64,000 bases of DNA from Streptomyces griseoloalbus (lineage in GTDB: Bacteria; Actinomycetota; Actinomycetes; Streptomycetales; Streptomycetaceae), in assembly GCA_014650015.1 (NCBI GenBank), contig BMUD01000008.1:62001-126000 (forward strand), read 5' to 3'. The position numbers and the translations under genes were made by a program. This document shows, piece after piece, positions 55,471-64,000 of the stretch. How positions within the stretch are numbered: position 1 is the first letter of the stretch; the number at the start of each line of letters is the position of its first letter. A model generated the notes under the pieces. The model was not told where the DNA came from and made no database searches. It was given only the letters and a program-made list of their open reading frames with translations.

Positions 55471-56136
55471 GTGACTTTTCAGCGGGCGCGAACCGAAGAG
55501 CAGCGGGAGATACGCCGACGGGCGATCCTCGACACGGCGTCGGCGATGCTCGACGAGATGCCCGTGGCCGCGGTCACCCTGAACGAGCTCAGTCGCCGCG
55601 TAGGGCTGGCGAAGCCGAACGTGCTGCGCTACTTCGAGTCTCGCGAGGCGGTGCTGCTGGAACTGCTGGACCGCCTCCTGCAGGAGTGGCTGACGGAACT
55701 GGCAGGCGAGCTGGCCGCCGGCATCGACGAGAATCTGCCCATGGCCGAGCGAGCGGCAGCGGTGGCCGAGATTCTCAGCCGCTCTCTCTCCGGCCGAGTG
55801 GTGCTGTGCGACCTCTTCGGCGCACAGAGCAGCGTCCTGGAACACAACGTCTCCGTCGAGGTCGTCGCACGCTATAAGCGCGCATCCCTGGACCGCCTGA
55901 CCACCATGACCGCCCTGCTCCAGAAGTCCCTGCCGGAGCTGGGCGAGAACGCGACACTGTTCAGCCTGCAGACCATGCTCATGGCCGGCGCGCTGCCGGC
56001 GTACAGCACACCCCCACCCAGCCTGCGGGCGGCCTACCAGGCCGAGCCCGACCTCGCCCGCTTGCACCTGGAGCTGAAGGACTATTTGAAGCTGGCCCTG
56101 ACCGCAACCCTCCTGGGCGCGCTACCCCGCAGCTGA
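55471..56136 (+). CDS. TetR family transcriptional regulator
   Basis: The GTG at 55471 has AGGGTGG 6 nt upstream. GTG 55462 and 55465 are alternatives. The HTH is RRAILDTASAMLDEMPVAAV, TLNELSRRVGLAKPNVLRYF (helix 3: LAKPNVLRYFESREAVLLEL). The C-terminal ligand domain (FGAQSSVLEHNVSVEVVARY and on) matches the TetR_C_17-like group that often sits next to an SDR. It probably represses the divergent SDR gene and itself through the three operators. The length of 221 residues is normal. Confidence 0.92.
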   Translation: MTFQRARTEEQREIRRRAILDTASAMLDEMPVAAVTLNELSRRVGLAKPNVLRYFESREAVLLELLDRLLQEWLTELAGELAAGIDENLPMAERAAAVAEILSRSLSGRVVLCDLFGAQSSVLEHNVSVEVVARYKRASLDRLTTMTALLQKSLPELGENATLFSLQTMLMAGALPAYSTPPPSLRAAYQAEPDLARLHLELKDYLKLALTATLLGALPRS

Positions 56137-56488
56137 CCTGCGACGCACTGGAACAGGCAAAAAGACTCTGTGCTTCTTGCGCGTTCGGACGGTGGATGCC
56201 GGGGTGCCCGAACTCAGCGAGCCGTGCATGTGACCTGATGCTTGGCGGGGGCCGCGAGGGCGGAAAGGTGTGACGGTGACTGAGGCGTTGGAACGGCCTG
56301 AGCCCGGTTCATGGTCGCGCGACCGACCTGGGCTTCTTTGGAGGGATTCTCCTTTGTGGGGCGCCCCACCCTTAGCGGGGCGCAGGGTGACGAGTGCGCC
56401 GCCGACCGTCATGGTCGGGTTGCCCGGGGCGCGCCACGGGGATGTGCGACGGTCGTGGAACCCGTCGCACACCCCCGCCGTATCGGTG
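56137..56488. other. 352-bp region without a convincing gene
   Basis: A GTG at 56270 after AAAGG opens a frame (TVTEALERPEPGSWSRDRPG) that resembles no family I know and runs into the antisense of the lectin gene. It may be a scrap. A perfect hairpin, GCGCCCC/GGGGCGC with a 9-nt loop at 56361-56383, could terminate the TetR transcript or the converging lectin transcript. Confidence 0.5.
56361..56383. terminator. Hairpin between converging TetR and lectin genes
   Basis: The 7-bp perfect GC stem GCGCCCC/GGGGCGC has the loop ACCCTTAGC and lies between two genes that converge. It could serve both directions. Confidence 0.5.
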
Positions 56489-57538
56489 TCAGGTCGACCA
56501 GACGACGTTGCCGTTGTGTACGACGACCACCTTGGCGTCGGCCCGCAGGACCAGTTGGGCGCCCTCGTGGCCGTAGCTTCCGGCGCCCCAGATGGGACGG
56601 TCGTCCCCGTTGTGGATGACGAGGTTGCCGTCGTTCTGGAAGATCGCCCGGTGGTTCTGGCCGAAGGTCATGGACGCCCAGATGGGCTTGCGCTCCTCGT
56701 TGTAGACGACGAGGTTGCCGTCCGTCTGCATCACCATGCGGATGCGGTTGGTGGTCCAGGCCTGGTTGACCTCCAGGACGCTGGTCGCGAAGACGGTCTC
56801 GGTGCTCCAGTTCGGCTTCGGTGACGGCTTGGGCTTGGGCTTGGCCTTCTTCTCCGCCGTCTTGCTCGGCTTCGGCTCCGGCTCCGGCGCGGGCGGGGGC
56901 GGCGCGGCGACGACGGCCTGAGGGGGTTCGGCCTTCTTCGGCTTCTCCTTCTCCTTGCTCGGGGACGAACTGGGCTTCTCGGCCACGTAGTCGTCGAGTG
57001 CGGCGGGGGCGGAGTTCGGGTTCAGGACGGTGTCGGAGCCCTCCACGGCCAGCCCGGTGGTGTCCGGGGGGCCGTCGTCCCTCGCGGTGCCGGCCAGCAG
57101 CAGCGGTATCGCGATCAGGGCGGCGCCGATGATCGCGGCGCCCGCCAGGACCGGCTTGCGGGGGCGTCCGGTGTCGACGCCGGTGTCGGTCTTGACGCCC
57201 GGCGGCGTCGTTCCGACGGCCGCCGCCACGGCGACGCCCTCCCGGGAAGCCTCGGGGGTCGTGGTGCCCGTGGCCGCCGGGGCCGGGGCGGCGGTCTCCC
57301 CGGCCGGGGCGGTGCCGGACCCCGCTTCGGGGGTGGCCTTCCCCTCCGGGGTGGTGTCCGGCTCCGCTTCGGGGGTGGTCTTTCCCTTCGTGGTGGTGCC
57401 GGCCTTGGCCTCGGGGGCGGCGGCCGGGCTCGGCGCGTTCTCGCCCGGAGCGGAGGACGTGGGCGGGGGCCCGGCCTCCCCTTCGCGGGCGGCGGCCGCC
57501 TCCGCGTTCGCGCCGGGGGTCTGGTGCTGGGGGGACAT
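56489..57538 (-). CDS. Membrane-anchored bulb-type (B-)lectin protein
   Basis: The start is at ATG 57536-57538 with a GAGGAGG site upstream; the longer frame adds 14 residues. The 349-residue layout is a cytosolic Ala/Pro/Thr/Glu-rich region (1-125), one transmembrane helix (about 127-147, AGAAIIGAALIAIPLLLAG), a Lys/Pro/Glu stalk (EKEKPKKAEP, KPKPKPSPKPNW), and a C-terminal bulb lectin (about 250-349). Its mannose-site repeats MQTDGNLVVYN, FQNDGNLVIHN and LRADAKVVVVHN show site 1 matching QxDxNxVxY and the others degenerate. It probably displays a mannose-type lectin on the cell surface. It diverges from the T7SS-associated gene at 58082 and mirrors the design of the ricin-lectin gene at 58927. 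Confidence 0.85.
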   Translation of the reverse strand: MSPQHQTPGANAEAAAAREGEAGPPPTSSAPGENAPSPAAAPEAKAGTTTKGKTTPEAEPDTTPEGKATPEAGSGTAPAGETAAPAPAATGTTTPEASREGVAVAAAVGTTPPGVKTDTGVDTGRPRKPVLAGAAIIGAALIAIPLLLAGTARDDGPPDTTGLAVEGSDTVLNPNSAPAALDDYVAEKPSSSPSKEKEKPKKAEPPQAVVAAPPPPAPEPEPKPSKTAEKKAKPKPKPSPKPNWSTETVFATSVLEVNQAWTTNRIRMVMQTDGNLVVYNEERKPIWASMTFGQNHRAIFQNDGNLVIHNGDDRPIWGAGSYGHEGAQLVLRADAKVVVVHNGNVVWST

Positions 57539-58081
57539 GCGGTACTCCTCCTCGGTGGCGGAGCTGTCGGTGGTGGGCAAGAGCCCGGGCAGCGGACGGG
57601 TCGGGCGAACGCCGAGAGCCCGGCGGGCGTTGGGCGAGTGCCGCGTCGAGGTGAGCCGGTTCGGCCCGGTTCCGGTCGTCGAGTTCCGCGTGACCCCCCG
57701 CGGTGACGGCCGCAGGCCGCTCCGACGCCTTTCCGAGCTGCGAGGTCTTCCCGTACGGCCCTGGCCTGGACGTCCGGCCGGAAGGCGCTGTACGTCGACG
57801 GGTCCGATGGCGTGCCCAACTTAGCCCGTCGACGGGGGAGACGTCCGCTCACTCCGCCTCAACCGTTCCGTCGCTTTGTCCACGCGCGCCTCACTGCTCC
57901 CGGAAAGTCCTCGACTCGGGCGGCAAACGGGCACGCGGAGGGCCGATACGGACCTTCCCTCAACCCCAACGGACGGAACCGGTGTGGCATCCTGATGGCT
58001 CCCCGATCTGATCAGTGTCGGCGTGTGCGCATGTCGTACGGCACCCCGAGACCTCGTACGAACCCAAGAGTTCAGGTGGAG
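57539..58081. promoter_or_regulatory. 543-bp divergent intergenic region with an inverted repeat
   Basis: This holds the divergent promoters of the lectin and the T7SS-associated gene. CGTCGACGGG (57793-57802) and CCCGTCGACG (57825-57834) form a perfect 10-bp inverted repeat with a 22-bp spacer. The right part, from about 57870, is the better-preserved copy of the duplicated block at 6150-6336. No coding evidence was found. Confidence 0.55.
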
Positions 58082-58930
58082 ATGCGGCCCGGAGAACGAC
58101 AAGAGGGCAGGCATGGCGACGTGTTCGCAGCGCCTGATGATCCGGGTCCGGCCGCCGCCCCTCGGCCCTCGGCACACGAACCACCCGCGCCCGAGCCGTC
58201 CGTCGCCGACGCCACCGAGGCCGTGGACACCCCCGAGATACCCGAGGCCGTGCGGGACGCCGCCCGCCGGGCGCCGGGGCACTGGATCGGCGTGGTGGAC
58301 CCGGAGTGGACCGAGCGGCGGACGCCGCCGGAATGGGCGGTGCTGGGGGAGTGGCAGTCGGACGAGAACGGGGGCGTGGGGGACTACCGCGCCAACCCGG
58401 CGTACCGGCCCTCGGCCCGGGTGCTCGGCTGGCCGGAGCCCACCGACCCGGTCGACGCGGCGGCACAGCGGGCCGCCACCGGCTACGGCTCGGTGGACGA
58501 GGCACTCGCCGCGCTCGCCGAGGCGGAGGTCACGGTGGTGCGCGGGCCGGACGGCGGGCCGCTCACGGCCGCGGGGCGGGACGGGGCGCCGGTGGTGCTG
58601 TTGTTCACCTCGCCGGCACACGAGTTCATGTCCGCGGCACTTCGGCATGACACGCTGCCGGCTCGGGAGCTGGCCCGTTCACTGAGCGGTTCGGGCACCC
58701 TGCTGATGGTCAACGCCGGGGCCGCGGCCCCCCTGCTCGTCCCGGCGGACGGTCTTCCCGGCCTCGCGGGCCACGAGGCCGCGCCCGCGGCGGACGCCGC
58801 GGCGCGGAAGGGTTCCGGCGCACCCTCCGGTACGGCGGACCGTACCGGCCCTCCGGCCGCGGCGCCCGCCGCCGACCGGACCGACAGCTCTCCTGAACCC
58901 CGGCCCCACATCGCAGGGAGGACCCCGTGA
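58082..58930 (+). CDS. Type VII secretion system-associated protein 3
   Basis: This 282-residue protein starts at ATG 58082 (MRPGERQEG), chosen because the deleted paralogue at 6337 preserves the same start and first residues. GTG 58121 is an alternative. The core is ARRAPGHWIGVVDPEWTE, PPEWAVLGEWQSDENGGVGD, NPAYRPSARVLGWPEP and AQRAATGYGS, with an SseB-like C-terminal half (VVLLFTSPAHEFMSA, LLVPADGLPGL) and a disordered tail. It is more diverged from proteins 1 and 2 than they are from each other. It overlaps the next gene by 4 bases (GTGA), so it is coupled to the ricin-lectin gene. Confidence 0.75.
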   Translation: MRPGERQEGRHGDVFAAPDDPGPAAAPRPSAHEPPAPEPSVADATEAVDTPEIPEAVRDAARRAPGHWIGVVDPEWTERRTPPEWAVLGEWQSDENGGVGDYRANPAYRPSARVLGWPEPTDPVDAAAQRAATGYGSVDEALAALAEAEVTVVRGPDGGPLTAAGRDGAPVVLLFTSPAHEFMSAALRHDTLPARELARSLSGSGTLLMVNAGAAAPLLVPADGLPGLAGHEAAPAADAAARKGSGAPSGTADRTGPPAAAPAADRTDSSPEPRPHIAGRTP

Positions 58931-60192
58931 CGCGTTCGGCGCAGCAACCCCCCACCTCCCCGAGGTCACAGTCCGGTACCGACGGCGAGGAGACGGCCGC
59001 GGCCGCCACAGCCGTGGCCGCCACCGTCTCCGAGGCCAAGGCCAAGGCCAAGGCCGAGACCGAGACCGAGACCGAGGCCAGGGCCAAGACCGAGACCGAG
59101 CCGCAGTCCCCATCCGATCCCGGGCCCGCGCAGGCGAGGACCCGGGCCGAGGGTGGTACGGCGGCGGCCACCGAGGCCGAGAAGACGGCGGCACCGGGCG
59201 CGACCACCGGGCCCGAGGCCGACACCGAGGCCGGGGGCGGATCCCGCACCGGACCCGGCAGCGGAGCGGCCTCGGGAAGTCGGCCCGAGGCCGAGGCCGA
59301 GGCCGACCCCGGTGCCGCCGCGGCGGCCAAGAGCCGGCTGCCCGCGCTCGTACGGACCATGACCGCGACCGCGATCGACCGGCCGCAGCAGCGGACGGGA
59401 GCGGTGGGGCGGCCCGGCAAGGCGGTGCTGAGCGGGGCCGCGATCGCGGGGGTGCTGCTCGTGTCGGTGCCGTTGCTGATGCTCGGCGGGAACGACGACG
59501 ACGACCCCAGGACGACGTCGGCGGCGGCGGGAACCGTGCTCGGCGGGAACGGGCAGGAGGCACCCGGCGACTTCGCCGTGACCGAGCCCGACACCGGTTC
59601 CTCGGGCGACGACGAGAAGCAGACCGACAAGCCCGACAGGCCCGAGAAACCGGTGCGGGAGGCTCCCGCGTCCGCCCCGGCGAAGGACAAGGACGAGGAC
59701 GAGCCGAAGAAGGACGCCGACGAGAAGGACGAGCCGGAGAAGCAGAGCGGCGGGAACACGGCCGGCGGCGCGAAGGACCGGCCCGCCCAGCCCCCGGGCG
59801 TGACGTTCAGCGCGCCCGTCTCCCTGCGCAGTCATCTCTCGGGCCGCTGCATCGACGTACCGGACGGCGACTTCGGGGACGGCGCGGCGCTGTGGGTGTG
59901 GGACTGCAACAACAGCGAGGCGCAGAAAATGCGGTTCGCCTCCGACGGCACCATCCGCATCAAGGACAAGTGCCTGGACGTGGCCAACGCGCAGTTCACC
60001 AACGGCACCCCCATCCAGATCACCTGGTGCAACGGCAACGTCGCCCAACAGTTCGTCCTGAACGAACGCCACGACCTGGTCAACACCGTCGTCGGCATGT
60101 GCGTCGACATCAAGGACAACAACGCCGGTAACGGGGCCCAGCTGCACCTGTGGACCTGCCTGGGCACCGACAACCAGAAGTGGAGCGTCTGA
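58927..60192 (+). CDS. Membrane-anchored ricin B-type lectin protein
   Basis: The 421-residue protein starts at GTG 58927. It has a long Ala/Glu/Thr-rich cytosolic part (with [19 protein letters not shown]), one transmembrane helix at about 168-188 ([19 protein letters not shown]), an acidic Asp/Lys/Glu stalk, and a C-terminal beta-trefoil lectin from about 297. The trefoil repeats are [40 protein letters not shown] and [20 protein letters not shown], each ending in a QxW-type position (last NQKWSV). It is probably anchored with the lectin outside, binding galactose-type sugars. It parallels the bulb-lectin protein at 56489, suggesting both are surface partners of the T7SS apparatus or its substrates. 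Confidence 0.88.
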   Translation: MTRSAQQPPTSPRSQSGTDGEETAAAATAVAATVSEAKAKAKAETETETEARAKTETEPQSPSDPGPAQARTRAEGGTAAATEAEKTAAPGATTGPEADTEAGGGSRTGPGSGAASGSRPEAEAEADPGAAAAAKSRLPALVRTMTATAIDRPQQRTGAVGRPGKAVLSGAAIAGVLLVSVPLLMLGGNDDDDPRTTSAAAGTVLGGNGQEAPGDFAVTEPDTGSSGDDEKQTDKPDRPEKPVREAPASAPAKDKDEDEPKKDADEKDEPEKQSGGNTAGGAKDRPAQPPGVTFSAPVSLRSHLSGRCIDVPDGDFGDGAALWVWDCNNSEAQKMRFASDGTIRIKDKCLDVANAQFTNGTPIQITWCNGNVAQQFVLNERHDLVNTVVGMCVDIKDNNAGNGAQLHLWTCLGTDNQKWSV

Positions 60193-60285
60193 CCCGACGC
60201 CCCGGTGATCCGACCGGGAGTACCCCTCCCGACATCCGCCCGCCCCGAGGGCGAGGCATGATGACACTGTCGGCTCGCCGACATC

Positions 60286-60307
60286 AGCCCCCGATTTCCC
60301 GGGGGCT
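60286..60307 (+). terminator. Hairpin between ricin-lectin and AAA genes
   Basis: AGCCCCCG and CGGGGGCT form a perfect 8-bp stem with a 6-nt loop, ending 38 bases before the next start codon. It may be a terminator or an attenuator in the leader of the AAA gene. Confidence 0.55.
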
Positions 60308-60344
60308 CCCGCTCAAGACGCCGTCGTGGCAAGGAGGTTGGTGC

Positions 60345-63300
60345 GTGTCGCGCCAGGTACTGACGGTCGGTCCCGGGGACCGGGACCGCTACCGGACGAT
60401 CGGTGAGGCACTCGCGGCTGCCCGTACCGGCGCTCTCATCAGCGTCCGGCCCGGGACGTACGCCGAGAACCTGGTGATCAACACCAGGGTGACCCTCACC
60501 GCCGCCGAAGGGCGGGGCACCGTGGAGATCCGGCCGCGCTCGGGCAGCGTGCTCGCGCTGCGCGCCGACGCCGTGATGCTGTCCGAACTGACCCTGCGCG
60601 GCGGCGACGCCGAGCTGCCGGCCGTGGACGTGCGGCGCGGGCAGGCCGCGCTCGACGGCTGCGAGGTCGTCGGCGCCGCCTGGACCGCGATGCTGGCCGG
60701 GGGCACCGGCTCGCTCGCGCTGCGGGACTGCCGGGTGAGCAACCCGCAGGGCGCGGGCATCGTGGTCACCTCGACCACGCCCACCACCGTGGAGTCCTGC
60801 ACCCTCGAGCACCTGGGCACCAGCGGCCTGGTCCTCGCGGAGCAGGGCGAGGCGCGCATGCGCGGCTGCACGGTGCGCGGCGCCCGCGGCAACGGCCTGC
60901 TCGCCAACGGCGAGTCCCGCGGCACCGTCGAGGACTGCGACATCTCCTCCACCGACAAGCCCTCCATCGCCCTGGAGCAGAACTGCTCCCTGACGGTGGT
61001 CCGCACCGTGGTGCACGACACCGGCACCGGCGTGCACCTGAGCAGCGCGGGCCGTACGACCCTGGAGGACGTCCGCGTCACCGGGGCCTCCGGGAACGGG
61101 ATCACGCTGGCCCAGGGCACCGACCCGGTGCTGCGCCGCTGCCGTGTGTCGCGCACCCGGGGCCACGGCGTGCTGGTCACCGACCGGGCGCGCGGCACCT
61201 TCGAGGACTGCTGGGTGGACGGCGCGCAGGGCGCCGCGCTGCGGGTCTCCGGGGCCGCTTCCCCGGCGCTGACCGGCCTGACGGTGCGTGACTGCGACGA
61301 CACCGGGCTGCTCCTGGAGGAGGACTCGGCGCCGGAGCTGGACCGCCTGGAGGTGATCGGGGGTTCGCCCGCGGTCATGCTGCGCGGCGGCGCCAACCCG
61401 CTGCTGCGCCGGGCCCGGCTGGTGGAGCCCTCCGGCGACGGCATCGTGGCCACCAAGGACGCCCGCGGCCGCGTCGAGGACTGCGAGATCGTCCGGCCGA
61501 ACGGCGCGGGTGTGCGCGTGGCCTCCGGCAGCACCCTCTACCTGGCCGGCGGCGGGGTCTCCGACACCGCCACCAGCGGCCTGGTCGTGGAGGACGGCGG
61601 CAACGTCACCGTCCGCGACTTCCGCGTCGAGATATCCGGCGAGGAGGGCGTGGTGGTCGACGCGGGCGGTGAGCTGACCGCCAACCGCACCGCCGTGCAC
61701 GCCCCCCAGGGACACGGCTACCTGCTCCGCGAGGGCGCGCTCGCCTCGCTCAGCGGCTGCGAGGCCACCGGCGGCGCCCAGGACGGCTTCCGGGTGGAAT
61801 CCACCGCGCCGGTCTCCCTGGTGAACTGCCTCGCCCGGGAGAACGCGGGCGGCGGCCTGGTGCAGACCGCGCCCGGCGAGCGGCTCGCCGTGGAGGGCCT
61901 GAACAGCACCGGCAACGGCAAGCGGGACGCCTGGGGCAGCGGCAGCGCCGAGAACACCGACCCGGCCGGCTCCGGCGCCGCGGACGCGCCCCCGCCGGAC
62001 CGCGCGGACGGCCCGCTCGGCGCCCTCAACGCGCTGATCGGCCTGGAGAACGTCAAGCAGCAGGTGGGCACCCTGGTCAACCTGACCCAGCTCGCCCAGC
62101 GCCGCGAACAACTCGGCATGCCCGCGCCGCCGATGAGCCGGCACCTGATCTTCGCCGGTCCGCCCGGCACCGGTAAGACCACCGTCGCCCGCCTCTACGG
62201 GTCGATCCTGGCCGAACTGGGGTCGCTGCGCAGCGGACACCTGGTGGAGGTCTCCCGCGCCGACCTGGTCGCCCAGGTCGTCGGCGGCACCGCGATCAAG
62301 ACCACCGAGACCTTCCAGCGGGCGCTCGGCGGCGTGCTGTTCATCGACGAGGCGTACACGCTCACCGCGGACAGCGGCAACGGCGGCGCCGACTTCGGCC
62401 GCGAGGCGGTGGACACCCTGCTGAAACTGATGGAGGACCACCGCGACGACGTGGTGGTGGTCGCGGCCGGCTACTCCCGTGAGATGGAGTCCTTCCTCGG
62501 CTCCAACCCCGGCCTGGCCTCCCGCTTCTCGCGGACCGTCGAGTTCGAGAACTACTCGGTGCCCGAACTGGTGGCGATCATGGAGAACATGTGCGCCCAG
62601 CACCAGTACGAGCTGGGTGAGGGCACCGCGGCGGCGCTGGCCGCGCACTTCGAGGCGATGCCGCGCGACGCCGGTTTCGGCAACGGCCGTGCCGCGCGCG
62701 GGGTGTTCGAGGAGATGGTGGACCGGCAGGCGGTCCGGCTCGCCTCCCTGCCGCAGGTCGGCGAGCGGGACCTGCGGCTGCTGCTGCCGGAGGACGTCTC
62801 CGCCACCGCCGCCGCGAAGGCCGCCCAGACCGCCGCCCCGGAAGACGACCCGCTGACCCGCCTCGGCGACATGATCGGCCTGGCCGAGGTGAAGCGCGAC
62901 GTCGCGGACCTGGTCAACCTCATCACCACCGCACGCCACCGGGCCGCCGCCGGGCTGCCGGTGCCCTCGCTCAGCCACCACCTGGTCTTCACCGGCCCGC
63001 CCGGCACCGGCAAGACCACCGTCGCCCGCCTCTACGGGCAGATCCTGACCCAGCTCGGCATCCTCCAGCGGGGCCAGCTGATCGAGGCGGCCCGCGCCGA
63101 CCTGGTCGGCCGCTACATCGGCCACACCGCCCAGCTCACCCGCGAGGTCTTCGAACGGGCCCGCGGCGGTGTGCTGTTCATCGACGAGGCCTACACCCTC
63201 ACCCCGCGCGGCGGCGCCGCCGACTTCGGCCAGGAGGCGGTGGACACCCTGCTGAAGCTGATGGAGGACCACCGCGACGAGGTGGTCGTCATCGTCGCCG

Positions 63301-63665
63301 GCTACACCGACGAGATGGAGCGCTTCCTCGCCTCCAACCCGGGCCTGTCCTCCCGCTTCCCGCGCCGGATCTCCTTCGCCGACTACTCCTCCGAGGAACT
63401 GGTCACCATCGTGCGCTCCCAGGCCACGAGCATGGGCTACGAGTGCGGCCCCGGCACCGGCCCGCTGCTCAAGGAGTACTTCGACGCGCTGCCCCGGGAC
63501 CGCTCCTTCGGCAACGCCCGCCTGGCCCGCCAGGTGGTCGAGTCGATGGTCACCCGCCAGGCGGGACGGCTCAGTTCGCTGGCCGCGCCCACCCTGGACG
63601 ACCTGCGCATCCTCCTGCCCGAGGACGTGGCGGCCGCGGCGACGCCGAAGGCGGCCGGCCGATGA
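60345..63665 (+). CDS. Right-handed beta-helix protein fused to two CbxX/EccA-like AAA+ ATPase domains
   Basis: GTG 60345 lies 7 nt after a perfect AAGGAGG and is preferred to the long upstream frame. The 1,106 residues comprise a pectate-lyase-like right-handed beta-helix (about 15-560, with repeated turns such as [20 protein letters not shown] and [20 protein letters not shown]), then AAA 1 (Walker [10 protein letters not shown] with Lys611, Walker B LFIDEA with Asp668) and AAA 2 (Walker A Lys890, Walker [20 protein letters not shown]). The AAA domains match the CbxX/CfqX family that includes EccA of ESX systems. EccA normally has TPR repeats at the N-terminus, so a beta-helix there is unusual. 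It probably remodels T7SS substrates or chaperone complexes in the cytosol. The stop overlaps the next start (ATGA). Confidence 0.9.
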   Translation: MSRQVLTVGPGDRDRYRTIGEALAAARTGALISVRPGTYAENLVINTRVTLTAAEGRGTVEIRPRSGSVLALRADAVMLSELTLRGGDAELPAVDVRRGQAALDGCEVVGAAWTAMLAGGTGSLALRDCRVSNPQGAGIVVTSTTPTTVESCTLEHLGTSGLVLAEQGEARMRGCTVRGARGNGLLANGESRGTVEDCDISSTDKPSIALEQNCSLTVVRTVVHDTGTGVHLSSAGRTTLEDVRVTGASGNGITLAQGTDPVLRRCRVSRTRGHGVLVTDRARGTFEDCWVDGAQGAALRVSGAASPALTGLTVRDCDDTGLLLEEDSAPELDRLEVIGGSPAVMLRGGANPLLRRARLVEPSGDGIVATKDARGRVEDCEIVRPNGAGVRVASGSTLYLAGGGVSDTATSGLVVEDGGNVTVRDFRVEISGEEGVVVDAGGELTANRTAVHAPQGHGYLLREGALASLSGCEATGGAQDGFRVESTAPVSLVNCLARENAGGGLVQTAPGERLAVEGLNSTGNGKRDAWGSGSAENTDPAGSGAADAPPPDRADGPLGALNALIGLENVKQQVGTLVNLTQLAQRREQLGMPAPPMSRHLIFAGPPGTGKTTVARLYGSILAELGSLRSGHLVEVSRADLVAQVVGGTAIKTTETFQRALGGVLFIDEAYTLTADSGNGGADFGREAVDTLLKLMEDHRDDVVVVAAGYSREMESFLGSNPGLASRFSRTVEFENYSVPELVAIMENMCAQHQYELGEGTAAALAAHFEAMPRDAGFGNGRAARGVFEEMVDRQAVRLASLPQVGERDLRLLLPEDVSATAAAKAAQTAAPEDDPLTRLGDMIGLAEVKRDVADLVNLITTARHRAAAGLPVPSLSHHLVFTGPPGTGKTTVARLYGQILTQLGILQRGQLIEAARADLVGRYIGHTAQLTREVFERARGGVLFIDEAYTLTPRGGAADFGQEAVDTLLKLMEDHRDEVVVIVAGYTDEMERFLASNPGLSSRFPRRISFADYSSEELVTIVRSQATSMGYECGPGTGPLLKEYFDALPRDRSFGNARLARQVVESMVTRQAGRLSSLAAPTLDDLRILLPEDVAAAATPKAAGR

Positions 63666-64000
63666 GGCCGCCCGCCCGCGGGGTCGCCCGCCTGCTGTCC
63701 GGCGCCGGTCTCGCCGCCGCCCTGCTGCTGCCCGCGGCCGCCACCGCCCAGGGGGCACCCCCCTCGCGCATGCCGGCGGCCGACGGGAAGGGCCAGGAAC
63801 TGCCCGGCATGCCCTCCGCGCTCGACCCGGAGGCCGATCAGGTGGCCTGCACCCCCGCCTCCCGCGAGCAGGCGAAGAAGCAGGACTGGTCGCGCCAGCG
63901 CCTCGACCTGGACCGCCTGCACCGGCACAACACCGGTGCGGGCGTGACCGTCGCCCTGATCGGCACCGGTGTCGCTCCCGGCGCCGCCGGTCTCGCCGAC
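63662..64000 (+). CDS. mycP: Mycosin-like subtilase (MycP), N-terminal part, catalytic Asp replaced by Gly
   Basis: The gene starts in the ATGA overlap with the AAA gene. A signal peptide ([32 protein letters not shown]) leads into a propeptide-like segment ending in the mycosin string [20 protein letters not shown] and [13 protein letters not shown]. Subtilases have Asp in the IDTGV motif; here residue 101 is Gly (GGC at 63962-63964), so the first residue of the Asp-His-Ser triad is missing. The His and Ser parts lie beyond the window. Mycosins anchor in the membrane beside the T7SS channel and have a structural role besides proteolysis, so a pseudo-protease could still work. The gene is cut by the window end. 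Confidence 0.85.
   Translation, partial: MRPPARGVARLLSGAGLAAALLLPAAATAQGAPPSRMPAADGKGQELPGMPSALDPEADQVACTPASREQAKKQDWSRQRLDLDRLHRHNTGAGVTVALIGTGVAPGAAGLAD

Noticed and set aside
58966-60267. A 433-codon minus-strand frame with Gly-Leu repeats
   Set aside because: It is the complement of the Ala/Glu/Thr-rich and ricin parts of the lectin gene.

Overview
The window is very GC-rich with strongly G/C-biased third codon positions, dense long shadow frames on the opposite strand, and gene families typical of Streptomyces (LacI-controlled sugar uptake, HxlR and TetR regulators, a DUF6281-like lipoprotein, WXG/mycosin/EccA-like genes). It is almost certainly a chromosomal segment of a Streptomyces or close relative.

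Layout. (1) 1-6100 is a patchwork of small regulatory or metabolic genes and mobile-element debris: the start of a sugar-binding lipoprotein divergent from its LacI repressor, with two identical palindromic operators between them; a 68-bp tandem repeat; a Tn3 transposase C-terminus; an HxlR regulator next to an NADPH:quinone-type oxidoreductase; a frameshifted acetyltransferase; a recombinase HTH remnant; a lipoprotein; and a metalloprotease tail fused to an IS1380 transposase scrap. (2) 6150-6531 is an internally deleted copy of a type VII secretion (T7SS)-associated gene, including its upstream region. (3) 6629-48551 is one apparent operon: a YbaB-like protein, a WXG-type small protein, a 13,195-residue protein encoded by a 39.6-kb frame, and two overlapping T7SS-associated proteins. 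(4) 48671-56136 holds a secreted LamG protein, an HxlR/oxidoreductase pair sharing an operator, an MFS exporter, an ABC fragment, and an SDR/TetR pair with three operator copies. (5) 56489-64000 is again T7SS-related: two membrane-anchored lectins (bulb-type and ricin-type), a third T7SS-associated protein, a beta-helix protein fused to two CbxX/EccA-like AAA domains, and the start of a mycosin whose catalytic Asp position reads Gly.

The giant protein is the centre of interest. Its N-terminus resembles the WXG100-like/CpnT-like export module. It then carries low-complexity linkers, five repeated caspase-like (clan CD) His/Cys modules with nearly invariant His-to-Cys spacing, two almost identical ExoY/CyaA-like cyclase modules (708-bp period), three OTU-like modules lacking the Cys, a zincin module, four OmpA-like folds, a pierisin/scabin-type ADP-ribosyltransferase near the C-terminus, and a terminal module that also occurs once mid-protein. 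My inference is a T7SS-exported, self-processing multi-effector toxin: an actinobacterial analogue in design, not necessarily in ancestry, of MARTX toxins. The adjacent small genes would be export partners, chaperones or immunity candidates. All domain calls were made by eye from motifs; none was tested with a profile search.
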